Assembly (NCBI RefSeq): GCF_000948415.1
Contig: NZ_JYII01000012.1
Coordinates: 248,001 to 312,000, forward strand
Source: Thalassospira sp. HJ
Lineage (GTDB): Bacteria > Pseudomonadota > Alphaproteobacteria > Rhodospirillales > Thalassospiraceae
Length of the DNA: 64,000 nt
Direction of reading: 5' to 3'
Below the pieces are notes generated by a model. It made no database searches and was not told the origin of the DNA. It saw nothing but the letters and a program-made list of their open reading frames with translations. Below, in pieces: positions 44,673 through 53,334 of the stretch (within the stretch, counting starts at the first letter, position 1; each line of letters begins with the position of its first letter). The position numbers and the translations under genes were made by a program.

Positions 44673-45377
44673 GTGACCCGGGTGACATCCAAGCCGGACA
44701 AAGACAACGATCCGCAGCAATTGCCATTGGCCCTTGAAATGCGTCCGGCCCTTGGCCGCGATGATTTCATGGTGGCTGATTGCAATAGCGAGGCGGTGGC
44801 GTGGATTGACCAATGGCCAAAGTGGCCGGTACCTGCGCTGTGCCTGTATGGGCCGAAGGGCTGCGGGAAAAGTCATCTGGCGGAAGTCTGGCGCGCGAGG
44901 TCCGGTGCCTTGCAAATCGCCGCTGGGAACCTTGCGGGGCAGGATGCCGATGCGATCCTGGGTGATGCAAGCGGCCTTGTGATCGAGGATGCGGATGGCG
45001 GGCTTGATGAGACCGTCTGTTTCCACATCTACAATATGCTGAAAGAACGCGGCGGGCATTTGCTTTTGACCGCAAGCCAGCCGCCATCACGCTGGCAGAT
45101 TGATTTGCCCGATCTGAAATCCCGGTTGGGTGCGGCCCTTGTGTGCGAGATTTCCCCACCCGATGATGATCTGATTGTCGGGCTTTTGATCAAGCTGTTT
45201 GCCGATCGGCAAATCCCGGCCAGCCCGCAGATCATCAGTTATGTGCTGCCCCGGATCGAGCGATCCTTTGCCGCCCTTTCCGAGCTGGTTACCGCGATTG
45301 ACCGCCGGGCTTTGGCCGAAAAGCGCGCGGTGACCTTGCCGCTGGTGCGCAGTGTAATGGAAGAACTGTCGGCGTGA
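44673..45377 (+). CDS. hdaA: DnaA regulatory inactivator HdaA
   Basis: A 234-residue AAA+ protein related to the DnaA ATPase domain. It shows QLPLALEMRPALGRDDFMV, which contains the clamp-binding QLPLAL motif that puts it on the sliding clamp, Walker A LYGPKGCGKSHL, VIEDADGG and the arginine-finger zone DLKSRLGAA. HdaA stimulates ATP hydrolysis by DnaA after initiation. The start is a GTG at 44673. It lacks the C-terminal DNA-binding domain of DnaA, as expected. Confidence 0.9.
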   Translation: MTRVTSKPDKDNDPQQLPLALEMRPALGRDDFMVADCNSEAVAWIDQWPKWPVPALCLYGPKGCGKSHLAEVWRARSGALQIAAGNLAGQDADAILGDASGLVIEDADGGLDETVCFHIYNMLKERGGHLLLTASQPPSRWQIDLPDLKSRLGAALVCEISPPDDDLIVGLLIKLFADRQIPASPQIISYVLPRIERSFAALSELVTAIDRRALAEKRAVTLPLVRSVMEELSA

Positions 45378-45478
45378 GCCTGGCAGGGGTGGCTTGCAAA
45401 TTTTGTAAGCCAATCAGGTTGTTACCGGCTATGATCAGTCCCACCTGACAAATTGCATTCAATAACCGGAAGCTGCAT

Positions 45479-45979
45479 GTGAGCCCGCAACGCGTAAAAG
45501 CCAAACCGTCGCTTAAGACCCAGACCGCATCGCTGATTGCCGATGGGCATGTTCTGGGCTGGCGGGAATGGATCGGGCTTCCCGATCTTGGTGTGCCGGT
45601 GATCAAGGCCAAGGTTGATACCGGGGCCAGAACATCATCCCTGCATGCGATTAACCCGAAACGTGTGACGCGCGACGGCGAAGATTTCGTTTCCTTTACC
45701 CTGCCGCATTATCGCGGTGACGGGCATGGGCGGATTGAATGTCTGGCACCGCTTGTTGAGATGCGCGAGATTCGTTCTTCGAACGGAAATGCCGAAGAAC
45801 GGTTCGTGATTTCGACCCATATCGTGGTTGGGCATCACAAATTGAAAGTGGAAGTTTCGCTGGCAAACCGGTCAATCATGGGCTTTCCCATGCTTTTGGG
45901 CCGGACGGCGATGAAGGCAGGAAGATTTTTGGTGCTGCCATCGAAATCTTATCTTGCAGGGAAGCCTGAACAGCGATAG
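45479..45979 (+). CDS. rimB: RimB/ATP-dependent zinc protease-family retropepsin-like protein
   Basis: A 166-residue protein with LGWREWIGLPDLGVPVIKAKVDTGARTSSLHA, the pattern of the Zn_protease/RimB family. The DTGA sequence is that of retropepsin-like aspartic proteases and the annotated zinc-protease name is historical. It is the partner of RimK in ribosomal protein S6 modification, trimming or regulating glutamate tails. The GTG at 45479 has GGAAG upstream. rimK follows 135 bases downstream. Confidence 0.82.
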   Translation: MSPQRVKAKPSLKTQTASLIADGHVLGWREWIGLPDLGVPVIKAKVDTGARTSSLHAINPKRVTRDGEDFVSFTLPHYRGDGHGRIECLAPLVEMREIRSSNGNAEERFVISTHIVVGHHKLKVEVSLANRSIMGFPMLLGRTAMKAGRFLVLPSKSYLAGKPEQR

Positions 45980-45990
45980 ATGCGCAGAAG

Positions 45991-46031
45991 AACGACCCAT
46001 GATCGGAACAAGACGTAGACAGGGTCGTTTT
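45991..46031 (+). terminator. Possible terminator after rimB
   Basis: AACGACCC (45991-45998) with GGGTCGTT (46022-46029) and TTTT-rich end; the loop is 23 bases, so it is weak. Confidence 0.45.
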
Positions 46032-46114
46032 ACTTTCTGACAATTTCGCATTCGCCCGCAGCCGGTATCATACCGGACGCGCGCCGTTTATTTGCCGACC
46101 AAGGGGGACATCTT

Positions 46115-47020
46115 ATGAAAATCGCGATGCTTGCACGCAATCCAAATCTTTACTCCCACAAACGGTTGGTCGAGGCGGCTGAAGAACGCGGGCATGAGCT
46201 TGACATCATCAATACCCTGCGGGTTTCGATGAATATCACGTCGCTCAAACCGGAAATCTATTATGGTGGATCGAAACTGACCGGCTATGACGCGGTGATC
46301 CCGCGTATCGGTGTGTCGGTGACCCAGTTCGGTCTGGCAGTGCTGCGCCAGTTTGAAATGATGGGTGTTTATCCGCTTAATGAATCTGTTGCCATTGGCC
46401 GGTCGCGCGACAAGCTGCGTTCGCTGCAGATCCTGGCGCGCCGGGGGATCGGCCTGCCGGTAACGGCCTTTGCCCATGATCCGAAAAAGACCGACGAGGT
46501 TCTTTCCATCGTCGGCGGTGCGCCGGTTGTGATCAAGCTTCTGGAAGGTACCCAGGGCATCGGTGTGGTTCTGGGCGAGACCGAGAAATCCGCCAAATCC
46601 GTGATCGAGGCGTTCCGTGGGGCCAATGTTGCCATCATGGTGCAGGAATTCATCAAGGAAGCCGGTAACAGCGATATTCGTTGCTTTGTGATTGGTGGCA
46701 AGGTGGTTGCCAGCATGGAACGCAAAGGGGCAGAGGGTGATTTCCGCTCCAACATTCATCGCGGTGGTTCGTCACGATCCATCCGCATCACGCCACAGGA
46801 ACGCTCAACCGCGGTTGAAGCGGCAAAGGCGATGGGGCTGAATGTGTGTGGTGTTGATATCCTGCGGTCCAACCACGGGCCGGTGGTGATGGAAGTCAAC
46901 TCGTCACCGGGTCTGGAAGGCATTGAAAATGCAACGGGCAAGGACATTGCCGGCATGATCATCGACTTCATGGAAAAAGATTTCAAACCCGGTAAGGTGC
47001 GGACCAAAGGCAAGGGTTAA
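46115..47020 (+). CDS. rimK: Ribosomal protein S6 modification protein RimK
   Basis: A 301-residue ATP-grasp ligase. The N-terminal domain starts [33 protein letters not shown] and [17 protein letters not shown] mark ATP grasp, and [14 protein letters not shown] holds metal-binding Glu/Asn. It adds glutamates to the C-terminus of S6. The rimB, rimK and AstE-like order marks a known protein-glutamylation gene set. GGGGG precedes the ATG. Confidence 0.95.
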   Translation: MKIAMLARNPNLYSHKRLVEAAEERGHELDIINTLRVSMNITSLKPEIYYGGSKLTGYDAVIPRIGVSVTQFGLAVLRQFEMMGVYPLNESVAIGRSRDKLRSLQILARRGIGLPVTAFAHDPKKTDEVLSIVGGAPVVIKLLEGTQGIGVVLGETEKSAKSVIEAFRGANVAIMVQEFIKEAGNSDIRCFVIGGKVVASMERKGAEGDFRSNIHRGGSSRSIRITPQERSTAVEAAKAMGLNVCGVDILRSNHGPVVMEVNSSPGLEGIENATGKDIAGMIIDFMEKDFKPGKVRTKGKG

Positions 47021-47037
47021 GGGCAAGGGATACGACA

Positions 47038-48135
47038 ATGAGCGAAACCGGATCACCGACGGGGAAAAGCAAAGCGCGAAAAACCCCAAAGACCCCAAAG
47101 ACCCCTGACTTTGAAATCGCTGGGAAGAAGGTTGCTCCGGGCACGCGCCAGATTGTCGATATCCCGATTTCGCTTCTGTCCAACCACACGCCGGTTAATC
47201 TGACAGTCAATGTCGTGCATGGCAAACGGCCCGGGCCGGTGATTTTCGTCAGCGGTGCTGTCCATGGTGACGAGATTGTCGGGGTGGAGGTCATCCGCCG
47301 TGTGTTGAAGTCGCCAGCCCTTCGCGGCATGCGCGGTACTTTGCTGGCCGTGCCGGTGGTTAATGCGTTTGGTTTCTTGAACAATACCCGATATCTGCCC
47401 GACCGCCGCGATTTGAACCGGTGCTTCCCGGGGCATTCGCGCGGGTCGCTTGCCGCTCAGCTTGCCCATCTGTTCCTGCACGAGATTGTCGAACGATCGG
47501 ACTTTGGCATCGACCTGCATTCAGCCGCCATTCACCGGGTTAACTTGCCGCAGATCCGGGTCAATGAAGACGATCCCAAAATCATGGAATATGCCGAGGC
47601 CTTTGGCGCGCCGATCATTCTGACCAGTCCGCTGCGCGACGGGTCGCTGCGTGAAGCCGCGCGCGAGCTTGGTGTGCCGATCCTGCTTTATGAAGCGGGC
47701 GAGGGGCTTCGGTTTGATGAAATGTCGATCCGTGCGGGGGTATCGGGCGTTTTGCGCGTGATGCGCAAACTGGGCATGTTGTCGCAACGCACTGTACGCG
47801 AACCGCGTGTGGCATCGTTCAAGTCATCGAACAGCCATTGGCTGCGTGCCCCGGCGGGCGGCATTTTGCGTACCTTCAAGCTGGCTGGCGAGTTCGTCCA
47901 TGCCGGTGATGTGGTGGCCGCCGTTTCCGACCCGTTCGGGCAGCGTGACGAGGAAGTCGTGGTGCGTGAAGAAGGCCTGATAATCGGGCGAACCAACCAC
48001 CCGATCGTCAATCAGGGCGATGCGCTGTTTCATATCGCGTCCATCAAGCGGCCATCGGAAGTTCAGGAACGTATGGACGCCATCGAAACCCACCTGCAAT
48101 CCGATCCGCTTCTTGATGAGGATGAGATCATCTAG
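47038..48135 (+). CDS. Succinylglutamate desuccinylase/aspartoacylase family metallohydrolase
   Basis: A 365-residue zinc hydrolase of the M14-like AstE/AspA family. HGDEIVGVEVIRR (zinc His and Glu) and GIDLHSA (zinc His) are seen, with LLYEAGEG as the catalytic Glu region. The first 40 residues are a basic, low-complexity tail. The RimK-linked subgroup probably removes glutamate tails from S6 or a similar substrate; it is not the arginine-degradation enzyme because no ast genes are near. It starts 17 bases after rimK. Confidence 0.85.
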   Translation: MSETGSPTGKSKARKTPKTPKTPDFEIAGKKVAPGTRQIVDIPISLLSNHTPVNLTVNVVHGKRPGPVIFVSGAVHGDEIVGVEVIRRVLKSPALRGMRGTLLAVPVVNAFGFLNNTRYLPDRRDLNRCFPGHSRGSLAAQLAHLFLHEIVERSDFGIDLHSAAIHRVNLPQIRVNEDDPKIMEYAEAFGAPIILTSPLRDGSLREAARELGVPILLYEAGEGLRFDEMSIRAGVSGVLRVMRKLGMLSQRTVREPRVASFKSSNSHWLRAPAGGILRTFKLAGEFVHAGDVVAAVSDPFGQRDEEVVVREEGLIIGRTNHPIVNQGDALFHIASIKRPSEVQERMDAIETHLQSDPLLDEDEII

Positions 48136-48237
48136 TCAGGCCTGGATGTTGTGGTGGTTTTCGCCTGAACGCGGTGAAGATCAGCTCTGCATCGAAGCCA
48201 CTGGCGGATTGTGCTGCGCAATGCTATAGCAATCGAC

Positions 48238-49401
48238 ATGGAACCAATTACAACTACAGAAGAACTTCGCGATCTCTGTGAAAGATTGCGCAAGTTCGAA
48301 TATGTCACTGTCGATACCGAATTCATGCGGGACTCGACCTATTGGCCGCAATTGTGTCTGGTGCAGCTGGCAAGTCCGGAGCCGTCCGATAACGGCGCTG
48401 CGGTCGATCCGCTGGCCGAGGGCATTGACCTTGCGCCGTTGTTCGAATTGATGCAGGACGAGGCCGTGGTCAAGGTCTTCCACGCCGCCCGTCAGGATAT
48501 CGAGATTTTCGTCCATCTGTCGGGCAAGGTCCCCCATCCGGTGTTTGATACCCAGGTGGCGGCAATGGTGCTGGGCTATGGCGATCAGGTTGGCTATGAG
48601 ACGCTGGTCAACAAGGTGGCGCGCAAAAGCATTGATAAATCGATGCGCTTTACCGATTGGTCGCGCCGGCCACTTTCGACCAAGCAGATCAGCTACGCGC
48701 TTTCCGATGTGACCCATCTGCGCGTGATCTATGAGGCATTCCACGAACGCCTTGAGGCCAATGGACGTGCCGTTTGGCTGTTTGAGGAAATGGAACGCCT
48801 GACTGATCCGTCGATCTATTCGATTGATCCGGCTGATGCGTGGAAACGGCTCAAGACCCGGTCCAACAGCCCGAAATTCCTTGCGGTCGCGCGTGCGCTT
48901 GGCGAATGGCGTGAAACCGAAGCGCAGCGCAAGAACCTGCCGCGCAACCGGATTTTGCGTGATGATACCTTGCTTGATATCGCGGCCCGTCAGCCGATGA
49001 CGGACAAGGATCTTGATAAAACGCGCGGTGTTGGTCGGAACTTCGGGACGTCCAAACCGGGGCAGGCGATTATCGAGGCGATCAAGGCTGCCCTTGATAC
49101 GCCGCAGGATCAGTGGCCGACGCCAAAACAGCGTATCGAACTGCCGGCCGGGATCGGCCCGACGGTCGAGTTGCTGAAAGTCCTGCTTAAACTCTGTGCC
49201 GAGGAAAAGGGCGTTGCCCAGCGTCTGGTGGCATCAAGCGATGATCTTCAGAACATCGCGGCTGATGACAATGCGGATGTTCCGGCCATGCGTGGTTGGC
49301 GACGTGATCTTTTCGGGCAATATGCCCTGCGTCTCAAACACGGGCAGCTTGGGCTTAAGCTTAAAGACGGCGAAGTGGTCTTTGTCGAACTTGATGACTG
49401 A
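48238..49401 (+). CDS. rnd: Ribonuclease D
   Basis: A 387-residue 3'-5' exoribonuclease acting on tRNA and small RNA 3' ends. The DEDD catalytic core starts with YVTVDTEFMRDSTYWPQL, continues with VFHAARQDIEIF and ALSDVTHLRVIYE, and an HRDC domain follows (about 210-290). A GTG at 48211 would add nine codons; the ATG at 48238 fits family starts. A strong terminator follows. Confidence 0.93.
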   Translation: MEPITTTEELRDLCERLRKFEYVTVDTEFMRDSTYWPQLCLVQLASPEPSDNGAAVDPLAEGIDLAPLFELMQDEAVVKVFHAARQDIEIFVHLSGKVPHPVFDTQVAAMVLGYGDQVGYETLVNKVARKSIDKSMRFTDWSRRPLSTKQISYALSDVTHLRVIYEAFHERLEANGRAVWLFEEMERLTDPSIYSIDPADAWKRLKTRSNSPKFLAVARALGEWRETEAQRKNLPRNRILRDDTLLDIAARQPMTDKDLDKTRGVGRNFGTSKPGQAIIEAIKAALDTPQDQWPTPKQRIELPAGIGPTVELLKVLLKLCAEEKGVAQRLVASSDDLQNIAADDNADVPAMRGWRRDLFGQYALRLKHGQLGLKLKDGEVVFVELDD

Positions 49402-49423
49402 TAAGCATTTGCTGTGACGAACA

Positions 49424-49455
49424 AAAAACGGGGCCCGATGGCCCCGTTTTTGTTT
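49424..49455. terminator. Terminator between rnd and the TetR gene
   Basis: AAAAACGGGGC (49424-49434) with GCCCCGTTTTT (49441-49451), 22 bases after rnd; A/T arms allow both directions. Confidence 0.9.
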
Positions 49456-49479
49456 TTGTGGGCCGGTTAAGGGCCGCTC

Positions 49480-50058
49480 TTACGCGGGCAGGGCGGCATC
49501 AAGCAGGGCGGTCGCCATGGTTTTGGCGATTTGGGCCGATTCGGGCATGCCGCGCACCTGGGCGGTGACAATTGCGCCTTCTTTCAGCAGGGCCAGTTCT
49601 TCGGCGAGTTGTTTCGGGTTGGCAGCCCCGGCCTTTTCACAAAGACCTTCGATATGGTTGAGAACACAAAGCTTGTGTTCGGCGGCGATCTTGTGGGCGG
49701 GGTGATCAAGCTTGGCGAATTCGCTTGATGCATTGATAAATGCGCAGCCGGAAAAGCCCATGCCCTTGAACGCACGGCCATGGAACCATTCTTCGAGCGC
49801 ATCAAACATTGCGAGTAACTGATCGCGCGGGTTGGTGGAAGCCTTTTGCATTTCCGATGTCAGCCAGTCGCGGAACGTTTCATCACGACGGGTGAGGGCA
49901 GCCAGGATCAGTTCGTCCTTGGATTTGAAGTGCTTGTACATCGTCATTTTGGCGACGCCGGACTCGGCCAGGATCTTGTCGATTCCGGTGGCATTAAAGC
50001 CCTGTGTATAGAAAAGCCTGAGGGCGGTTTCGACAAGCACGTCGCGTTTGGATTTCAA
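49480..50058 (-). CDS. TetR family transcriptional regulator
   Basis: A 192-residue regulator. The N-terminal helix-turn-helix is ATGIDKILAESGVAKMTMYKHF with SKDEL; the C-terminal ligand domain has CAFINASSEFA, like the TetR_C_11 group. It is divergent from the peroxidase-like gene at 50235. Two near-identical palindromes (CAGACCGGTCTG at 50078-50089 and CAGACCTGTCTG at 50173-50184) lie in the gap, so it most likely represses both itself and that gene. Confidence 0.88.
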   Translation of the reverse strand: MKSKRDVLVETALRLFYTQGFNATGIDKILAESGVAKMTMYKHFKSKDELILAALTRRDETFRDWLTSEMQKASTNPRDQLLAMFDALEEWFHGRAFKGMGFSGCAFINASSEFAKLDHPAHKIAAEHKLCVLNHIEGLCEKAGAANPKQLAEELALLKEGAIVTAQVRGMPESAQIAKTMATALLDAALPA

Positions 50059-50077
50059 CTTTCTTCACTCCAATAGT

Positions 50078-50089
50078 CAGACCGGTCTG
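50078..50089. promoter_or_regulatory. TetR operator 1
   Basis: Perfect 12-bp palindrome CAGACCGGTCTG, 20 bases upstream of the regulator's start codon. Confidence 0.7.
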
Positions 50090-50160
50090 TATTCTTTTGG
50101 CGGGAAATCCGCAGAATAGCAAGCGTTTCGGATAATAGAACGGTCGTTTTAAAAATATGT

Positions 50161-50190
50161 TTGACAAGTAGACAGACCTGTCTGTATGTA
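50161..50190 (+). promoter_or_regulatory. Promoter with overlapping TetR operator 2
   Basis: TTGACA (50161-50166), an 18-base spacer and TATGTA (50185-50190). The palindrome CAGACCTGTCTG (50173-50184) lies between the boxes, as expected for repression by blocking polymerase. Confidence 0.72.
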
Positions 50191-50234
50191 TGTTTTCAAC
50201 GCTAATCAACCCGAACTTGTTAAGGAGAGTTTCA

Positions 50235-50783
50235 ATGACCCGTATTTCTCTGCCTGCTTCGATCGATGCCGCCCCGGAGGCTTCCCAGCCGCTTCTTGAG
50301 GGCGTGAACAAGATGCTTGGTTCGGTTCCGAACCTGTTTCGTCTGACGGCAAACAGCCCGGCCGCCCTTGAAGGCTATCTTGGCCTTAATGGTGCCCTGT
50401 CAAAAGGGGCGCTTGACCCGCAAACCCGTGAACGCATTGCCCTTGCGGTGGCACAGATCAATGGCTGTGACTATTGCCTTTCGGCCCACACCTATCTGGG
50501 TAAGAACCTTGCCAAGCTTGATGACGCCGAGATCGCGGCAAACCGCAATGGGGGTTCCACCGATCAAAAGGCCGATGCGGCTGTCCGCTTTGCCGTGGCA
50601 CTGGTGAAAAACCGTGGCCAGGTGTCTGAGGCTGATGTCAGTGCCGCCAAGCTTGCCGGTTACAGCGAGGCCGAACTGGTCGAGATCGTGGCGCATGTCG
50701 CGCTCAATACCCTGACCAACTACCTCAACGAAGCCTTTGATACCCCGATTGATTTTCCGGTGGTTAACGCCTCCGCAGCGTAA
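50235..50783 (+). CDS. AhpD-like carboxymuconolactone decarboxylase family peroxidase
   Basis: A 182-residue protein with the CMD fold and a CxxC-type active site in NGCDYCLSAHTYLG, which also includes the catalytic His. The family contains AhpD-type alkylhydroperoxidases and uncharacterised reductants; the double cysteine favours the redox group. AGGAGAG precedes the ATG at 50235. The gene lies behind a TetR-operator promoter, suggesting induction by an unknown electrophile or peroxide. The hairpin 50797-50808/50833-50844 follows it. Confidence 0.85.
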   Translation: MTRISLPASIDAAPEASQPLLEGVNKMLGSVPNLFRLTANSPAALEGYLGLNGALSKGALDPQTRERIALAVAQINGCDYCLSAHTYLGKNLAKLDDAEIAANRNGGSTDQKADAAVRFAVALVKNRGQVSEADVSAAKLAGYSEAELVEIVAHVALNTLTNYLNEAFDTPIDFPVVNASAA

Positions 50784-50796
50784 CAACCGGCACTTC

Positions 50797-50844
50797 CCCC
50801 GGTCGGCTGTCCCCCCTCCGCATGTTGCTCCGAGCCGACCGGGG
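50797..50844 (+). terminator. Possible terminator after the peroxidase gene
   Basis: A 12-bp perfect stem, CCCCGGTCGGCT with AGCCGACCGGGG, around a 24-base loop, followed by TCCCTTTATT. The weak T-tract may let read-through reach the DUF1348 gene. Confidence 0.55.
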
Positions 50845-50879
50845 TCCCTTTATTGACCACAGACCAAAGGACAAGATTG

Positions 50880-51344
50880 ATGTCACGGCCACCGCTTCCA
50901 CCGTTTAACGTCGAAACCGCCAAACAGAAGGTCCGCATGGCCGAGGATGGCTGGAACAGCCGCGATCCCGAGAAGGTGTCGCTTGCCTATACGCCCGACA
51001 GCCGTTGGCGCAACCGGACCGAAATGTTTGAAGGCCGCGAAAACATCGTTGCGTTCCTGAGCCGCAAATGGGCGAAGGAAATCGAGTATCGCCTGATCAA
51101 GGAACTTTGGGCGTTTCATGAAAACCGCATCGGTGTGCGCTTTGCCTATGAATATCGCGATGATAGCGGCAACTGGTTCCGGGCCTATGGCAACGAGAAC
51201 TGGGAATTTGATGAAGAAGGCCTGATGCGCCATCGCTTCGCGCAAATCAATGACAAGCCGATTACCGAGGAAGAACGTCTCTTCCGTTGGCCGCTTGGTC
51301 GCCGTCCGGATGATCATCCGGGGCTGTCAGACTTGGGATTGTAA
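50880..51344 (+). CDS. DUF1348 / NTF2-like family protein
   Basis: A 154-residue protein with the NTF2-like fold and the DUF1348 pattern [34 protein letters not shown] in two parts and WELD-like [12 protein letters not shown]. The family may bind small hydrophobic ligands or catalyse simple reactions; no activity is known. AAAGGA precedes the ATG at 50880. It probably shares the promoter of the peroxidase gene by read-through. Confidence 0.82.
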   Translation: MSRPPLPPFNVETAKQKVRMAEDGWNSRDPEKVSLAYTPDSRWRNRTEMFEGRENIVAFLSRKWAKEIEYRLIKELWAFHENRIGVRFAYEYRDDSGNWFRAYGNENWEFDEEGLMRHRFAQINDKPITEEERLFRWPLGRRPDDHPGLSDLGL

Positions 51345-51481
51345 TCCCGATTTAGATTACCCCGCCATGTTCCGGTTCCGGCAACGGACAGGAAAGTTCG
51401 GCGGAAACAAGTTCTACCCGGCAGGCAAGGTGGTACGTCCCCGGTGCTGTCTTGCCTGCCACCCCGCAAAGGACCCTGAAC

Positions 51482-51562
51482 ATGATTGTTAAATATATCG
51501 CCTTTTCGATCACATCGACCGCCGTGCTTTTTGTCTCCTCCCTGCTGACATTTGCTCCGTAA
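51482..51562 (+). CDS. 26-residue hydrophobic peptide
   Basis: The frame MIVKYIAFSITSTAVLFVSS (then LLTFAP) is one membrane helix with a Lys near its start and no other motif. AAAGGACC lies before the ATG. A hairpin, GGCAGGCAAG (51420-51429) with CTTGCCTGCC (51451-51460), lies in its leader and a terminator follows at 51597. Similar tiny hydrophobic ORFs occur in bacteria as membrane modulators or as type I toxins. Coding is suggested by the ribosome site and the terminator; not proven. Confidence 0.45.
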   Translation: MIVKYIAFSITSTAVLFVSSLLTFAP

Positions 51563-51596
51563 CGTCAGCTCCAAGATGCCTCCCTGAAAACTTGCC

Positions 51597-51620
51597 GGGC
51601 CCCTTTGTGGGCCCTTTTTT
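51597..51620 (+). terminator. Terminator after the small peptide
   Basis: GGGCCC (51597-51602) and GGGCCC (51609-51614) with T6. Confidence 0.75.
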
Positions 51621-51653
51621 CTGTGGTGGCAGCAGTTTGAGGCGGAAACAACA

Positions 51654-51685
51654 ACAGCCGCCCGATCAGTGGGCGGCTGTTTTTC
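51654..51685 (+). terminator. Second terminator, convergent region
   Basis: ACAGCCGCCC (51654-51663) with GGGCGGCTGT (51671-51680) and TTTTT; it faces the SnoaL-like gene, which ends at 51713. Confidence 0.8.
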
Positions 51686-51712
51686 GTTGAGGTGTTGGGA
51701 CGCGGGGAGAAC

Positions 51713-52168
51713 TCAGAACATCGTGTTGTCGTGGGGCATTTCGGCCGGGACGGGCTGGGCGACGTCCCAATGTTCGACGACCTTGCCATTGTCATCAAAG
51801 CGGAAGATGTCCATCACAGCGCGTTCGCCCTGTGCCGAGGTGGATCGGACGTGAAGCACGACCAGATCATCTTCGGCGATGGTGCGCACGATTTCAGCAT
51901 GGATGGACGGATCGGCGGCCAGCCAGCCGGAAATGGCCGTTCGGAAACCTTCGATGCCGTCCGGTGCGACCGGGTTATGCTGAATATATTCGTCACCAAT
52001 ATACTGCGTGATCGCGCCGTCGACGTCCTTGTCGTTAAAGACCATTTCATAGAAGGCAACGGCGTTGGCGGTGTTGCGGTCCTCTATCTCGCCAGCGTGA
52101 AGCGATGGCATGAAGGCGAAGAGAGCGACCGGCAAGGCTGCCAGAAGATGGCGTTTTGATCCGATCAT
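51713..52168 (-). CDS. Exported SnoaL-like (NTF2 superfamily) protein
   Basis: A 151-residue protein with a signal peptide (basic start, hydrophobic stretch to about residue 24, cut near LHAG). The mature part has the SnoaL pattern AVAFYEMVFNDKDVDGAITQYIGDEYIQHNPVAPDGIEG, seen in two parts, and VVEHWDVAQPVPA. The family is an NTF2-like fold with diverse small-molecule functions. It overlaps the SDR gene end by four bases (TGATCATTT region) and is co-transcribed with it. Confidence 0.82.
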   Translation of the reverse strand: MIGSKRHLLAALPVALFAFMPSLHAGEIEDRNTANAVAFYEMVFNDKDVDGAITQYIGDEYIQHNPVAPDGIEGFRTAISGWLAADPSIHAEIVRTIAEDDLVVLHVRSTSAQGERAVMDIFRFDDNGKVVEHWDVAQPVPAEMPHDNTMF

Positions 52169-52968
52169 TTCAGCGCCTTTGCAACGAAGTCTTCGACAGA
52201 TTGCGGCTTGCGGCCGACCAGGGTTTCGAAATCGCTGCTGACGGTTTCGTAGTCGCCTTTCTTTGCGCCGACATAAAGCCCTGCAAGGGCCTCAATAAGG
52301 TGGCCTGGCAGGCCGAGGCCACTCAGGATGCCGGTATGGACTTCGGCGGGCAGGTCAACGAATTTGACCGGTTTGCCGGTGGCATTGGCAATGTAGCTTG
52401 CGATCTCGTCATGGGTGACACCCTTGGTGCCGGTCAGATCATAGGTCTTGTTGATATGATCTGCCGGGTTGGCAAGGACGGTGGCGGCGGCTTCTGCCAG
52501 ATCATTGCGCGGGATATAGGTGATTTTGGCATCACCGGCCGGCGCGCCGAAATCACCGGTTTCAAGCGCATGCGGAACACCGGCAAGCAGCAAGTCAGCA
52601 TAGAAGCTGTTGCGCAGCAGGGTGTAGGCAAGGCCGCTTTCGCGGATGTAATTTTCGGTATCAAGGTGAATGGCCGAATAGGTGAAGTCGGCGTCGGCCT
52701 TGGGATCGATGATGCTGGTATAGACGATGTGTTTGACGCCTGAGGCCTTGGCAGCATCGACGGCTGTGCGGTGTTGTGCGATGCGTTTTGCGTTGTCATC
52801 CTCGGCCGAGATGATCAGCGCAGTATCAATGCCCTTGGCGCTAAGATCGGCGGCCTTTTCAGGGCCTCGGACACTTACGGCGATGTCATTTGCCGGGATG
52901 CGATCGAGCAGGTGTTTGACAACAAGGCTTCCGAGTTGGCCGGTGGCGCCAGTGATCAAGATGGTCAT
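52165..52968 (-). CDS. NmrA/QorB-type NAD(P)-binding SDR oxidoreductase
   Basis: A 267-residue atypical SDR. TILITGATGQLGSLVVKHLL is the Rossmann loop. Compared with QorB-like proteins about 20 residues are absent between AKGIDTALIISAEDD and the next block, where the family normally has a short strand-helix unit. The rest, with RNSFYADLLLAGV and DLAEAAATVL, is standard. It may reduce quinones or act as a redox sensor. It is divergent from the LysR gene across a 266-bp inverted-repeat element. No typical -10/-35 was picked out. Confidence 0.85.
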   Translation of the reverse strand: MTILITGATGQLGSLVVKHLLDRIPANDIAVSVRGPEKAADLSAKGIDTALIISAEDDNAKRIAQHRTAVDAAKASGVKHIVYTSIIDPKADADFTYSAIHLDTENYIRESGLAYTLLRNSFYADLLLAGVPHALETGDFGAPAGDAKITYIPRNDLAEAAATVLANPADHINKTYDLTGTKGVTHDEIASYIANATGKPVKFVDLPAEVHTGILSGLGLPGHLIEALAGLYVGAKKGDYETVSSDFETLVGRKPQSVEDFVAKALK

Positions 52969-52995
52969 GTCAGTTTCTCCGATAAGGGGTCAGGT

Positions 52996-53261
52996 TAGAG
53001 CAATTTCCGTTTAGATCGAAACGTTTTGCCGGAGGCATTCTTCTGTCCTGCAAGGAGAGGATCGCCGAGCGTAGCGGTGCTACGGTCAAGATCCTTGACG
53101 CTGCGGGGCAGAAGAATGTCCCGGCCCAAAGGGTTCGGTTTGGCGATGTTTTGCGGCGTTACACCGCTTGAACGATGCCCCGCATCGCCCTTGCGCGCTG
53201 TGCCTTGCCAAACATCGCCAAACACGAACAAAACGCTTCGATCTAAACGGAAACTGCTCTA
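52996..53261. repeat. Repeat element with 33-bp terminal inverted repeats
   Basis: A 266-bp element framed by TAGAGCAATTTCCGTTTAGA (52996-53015, continuing to 53028) and its inverted copy 53229-53261, two differences in 33 bp. Ends of the form GAGCANTTTCCGTTT are known in alphaproteobacterial intergenic elements (Bru-RS/RIME type). No supported ORF. It fills the SDR-LysR gap. It is unrelated in sequence to the three-copy family. Confidence 0.75.
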
Positions 53262-53334
53262 TTGCCTGTTCATGGGAGGAATCTGGGCCGAATAATGCAT
53301 GTAATCAATTCGATGAGTGTGATAATACATATGC

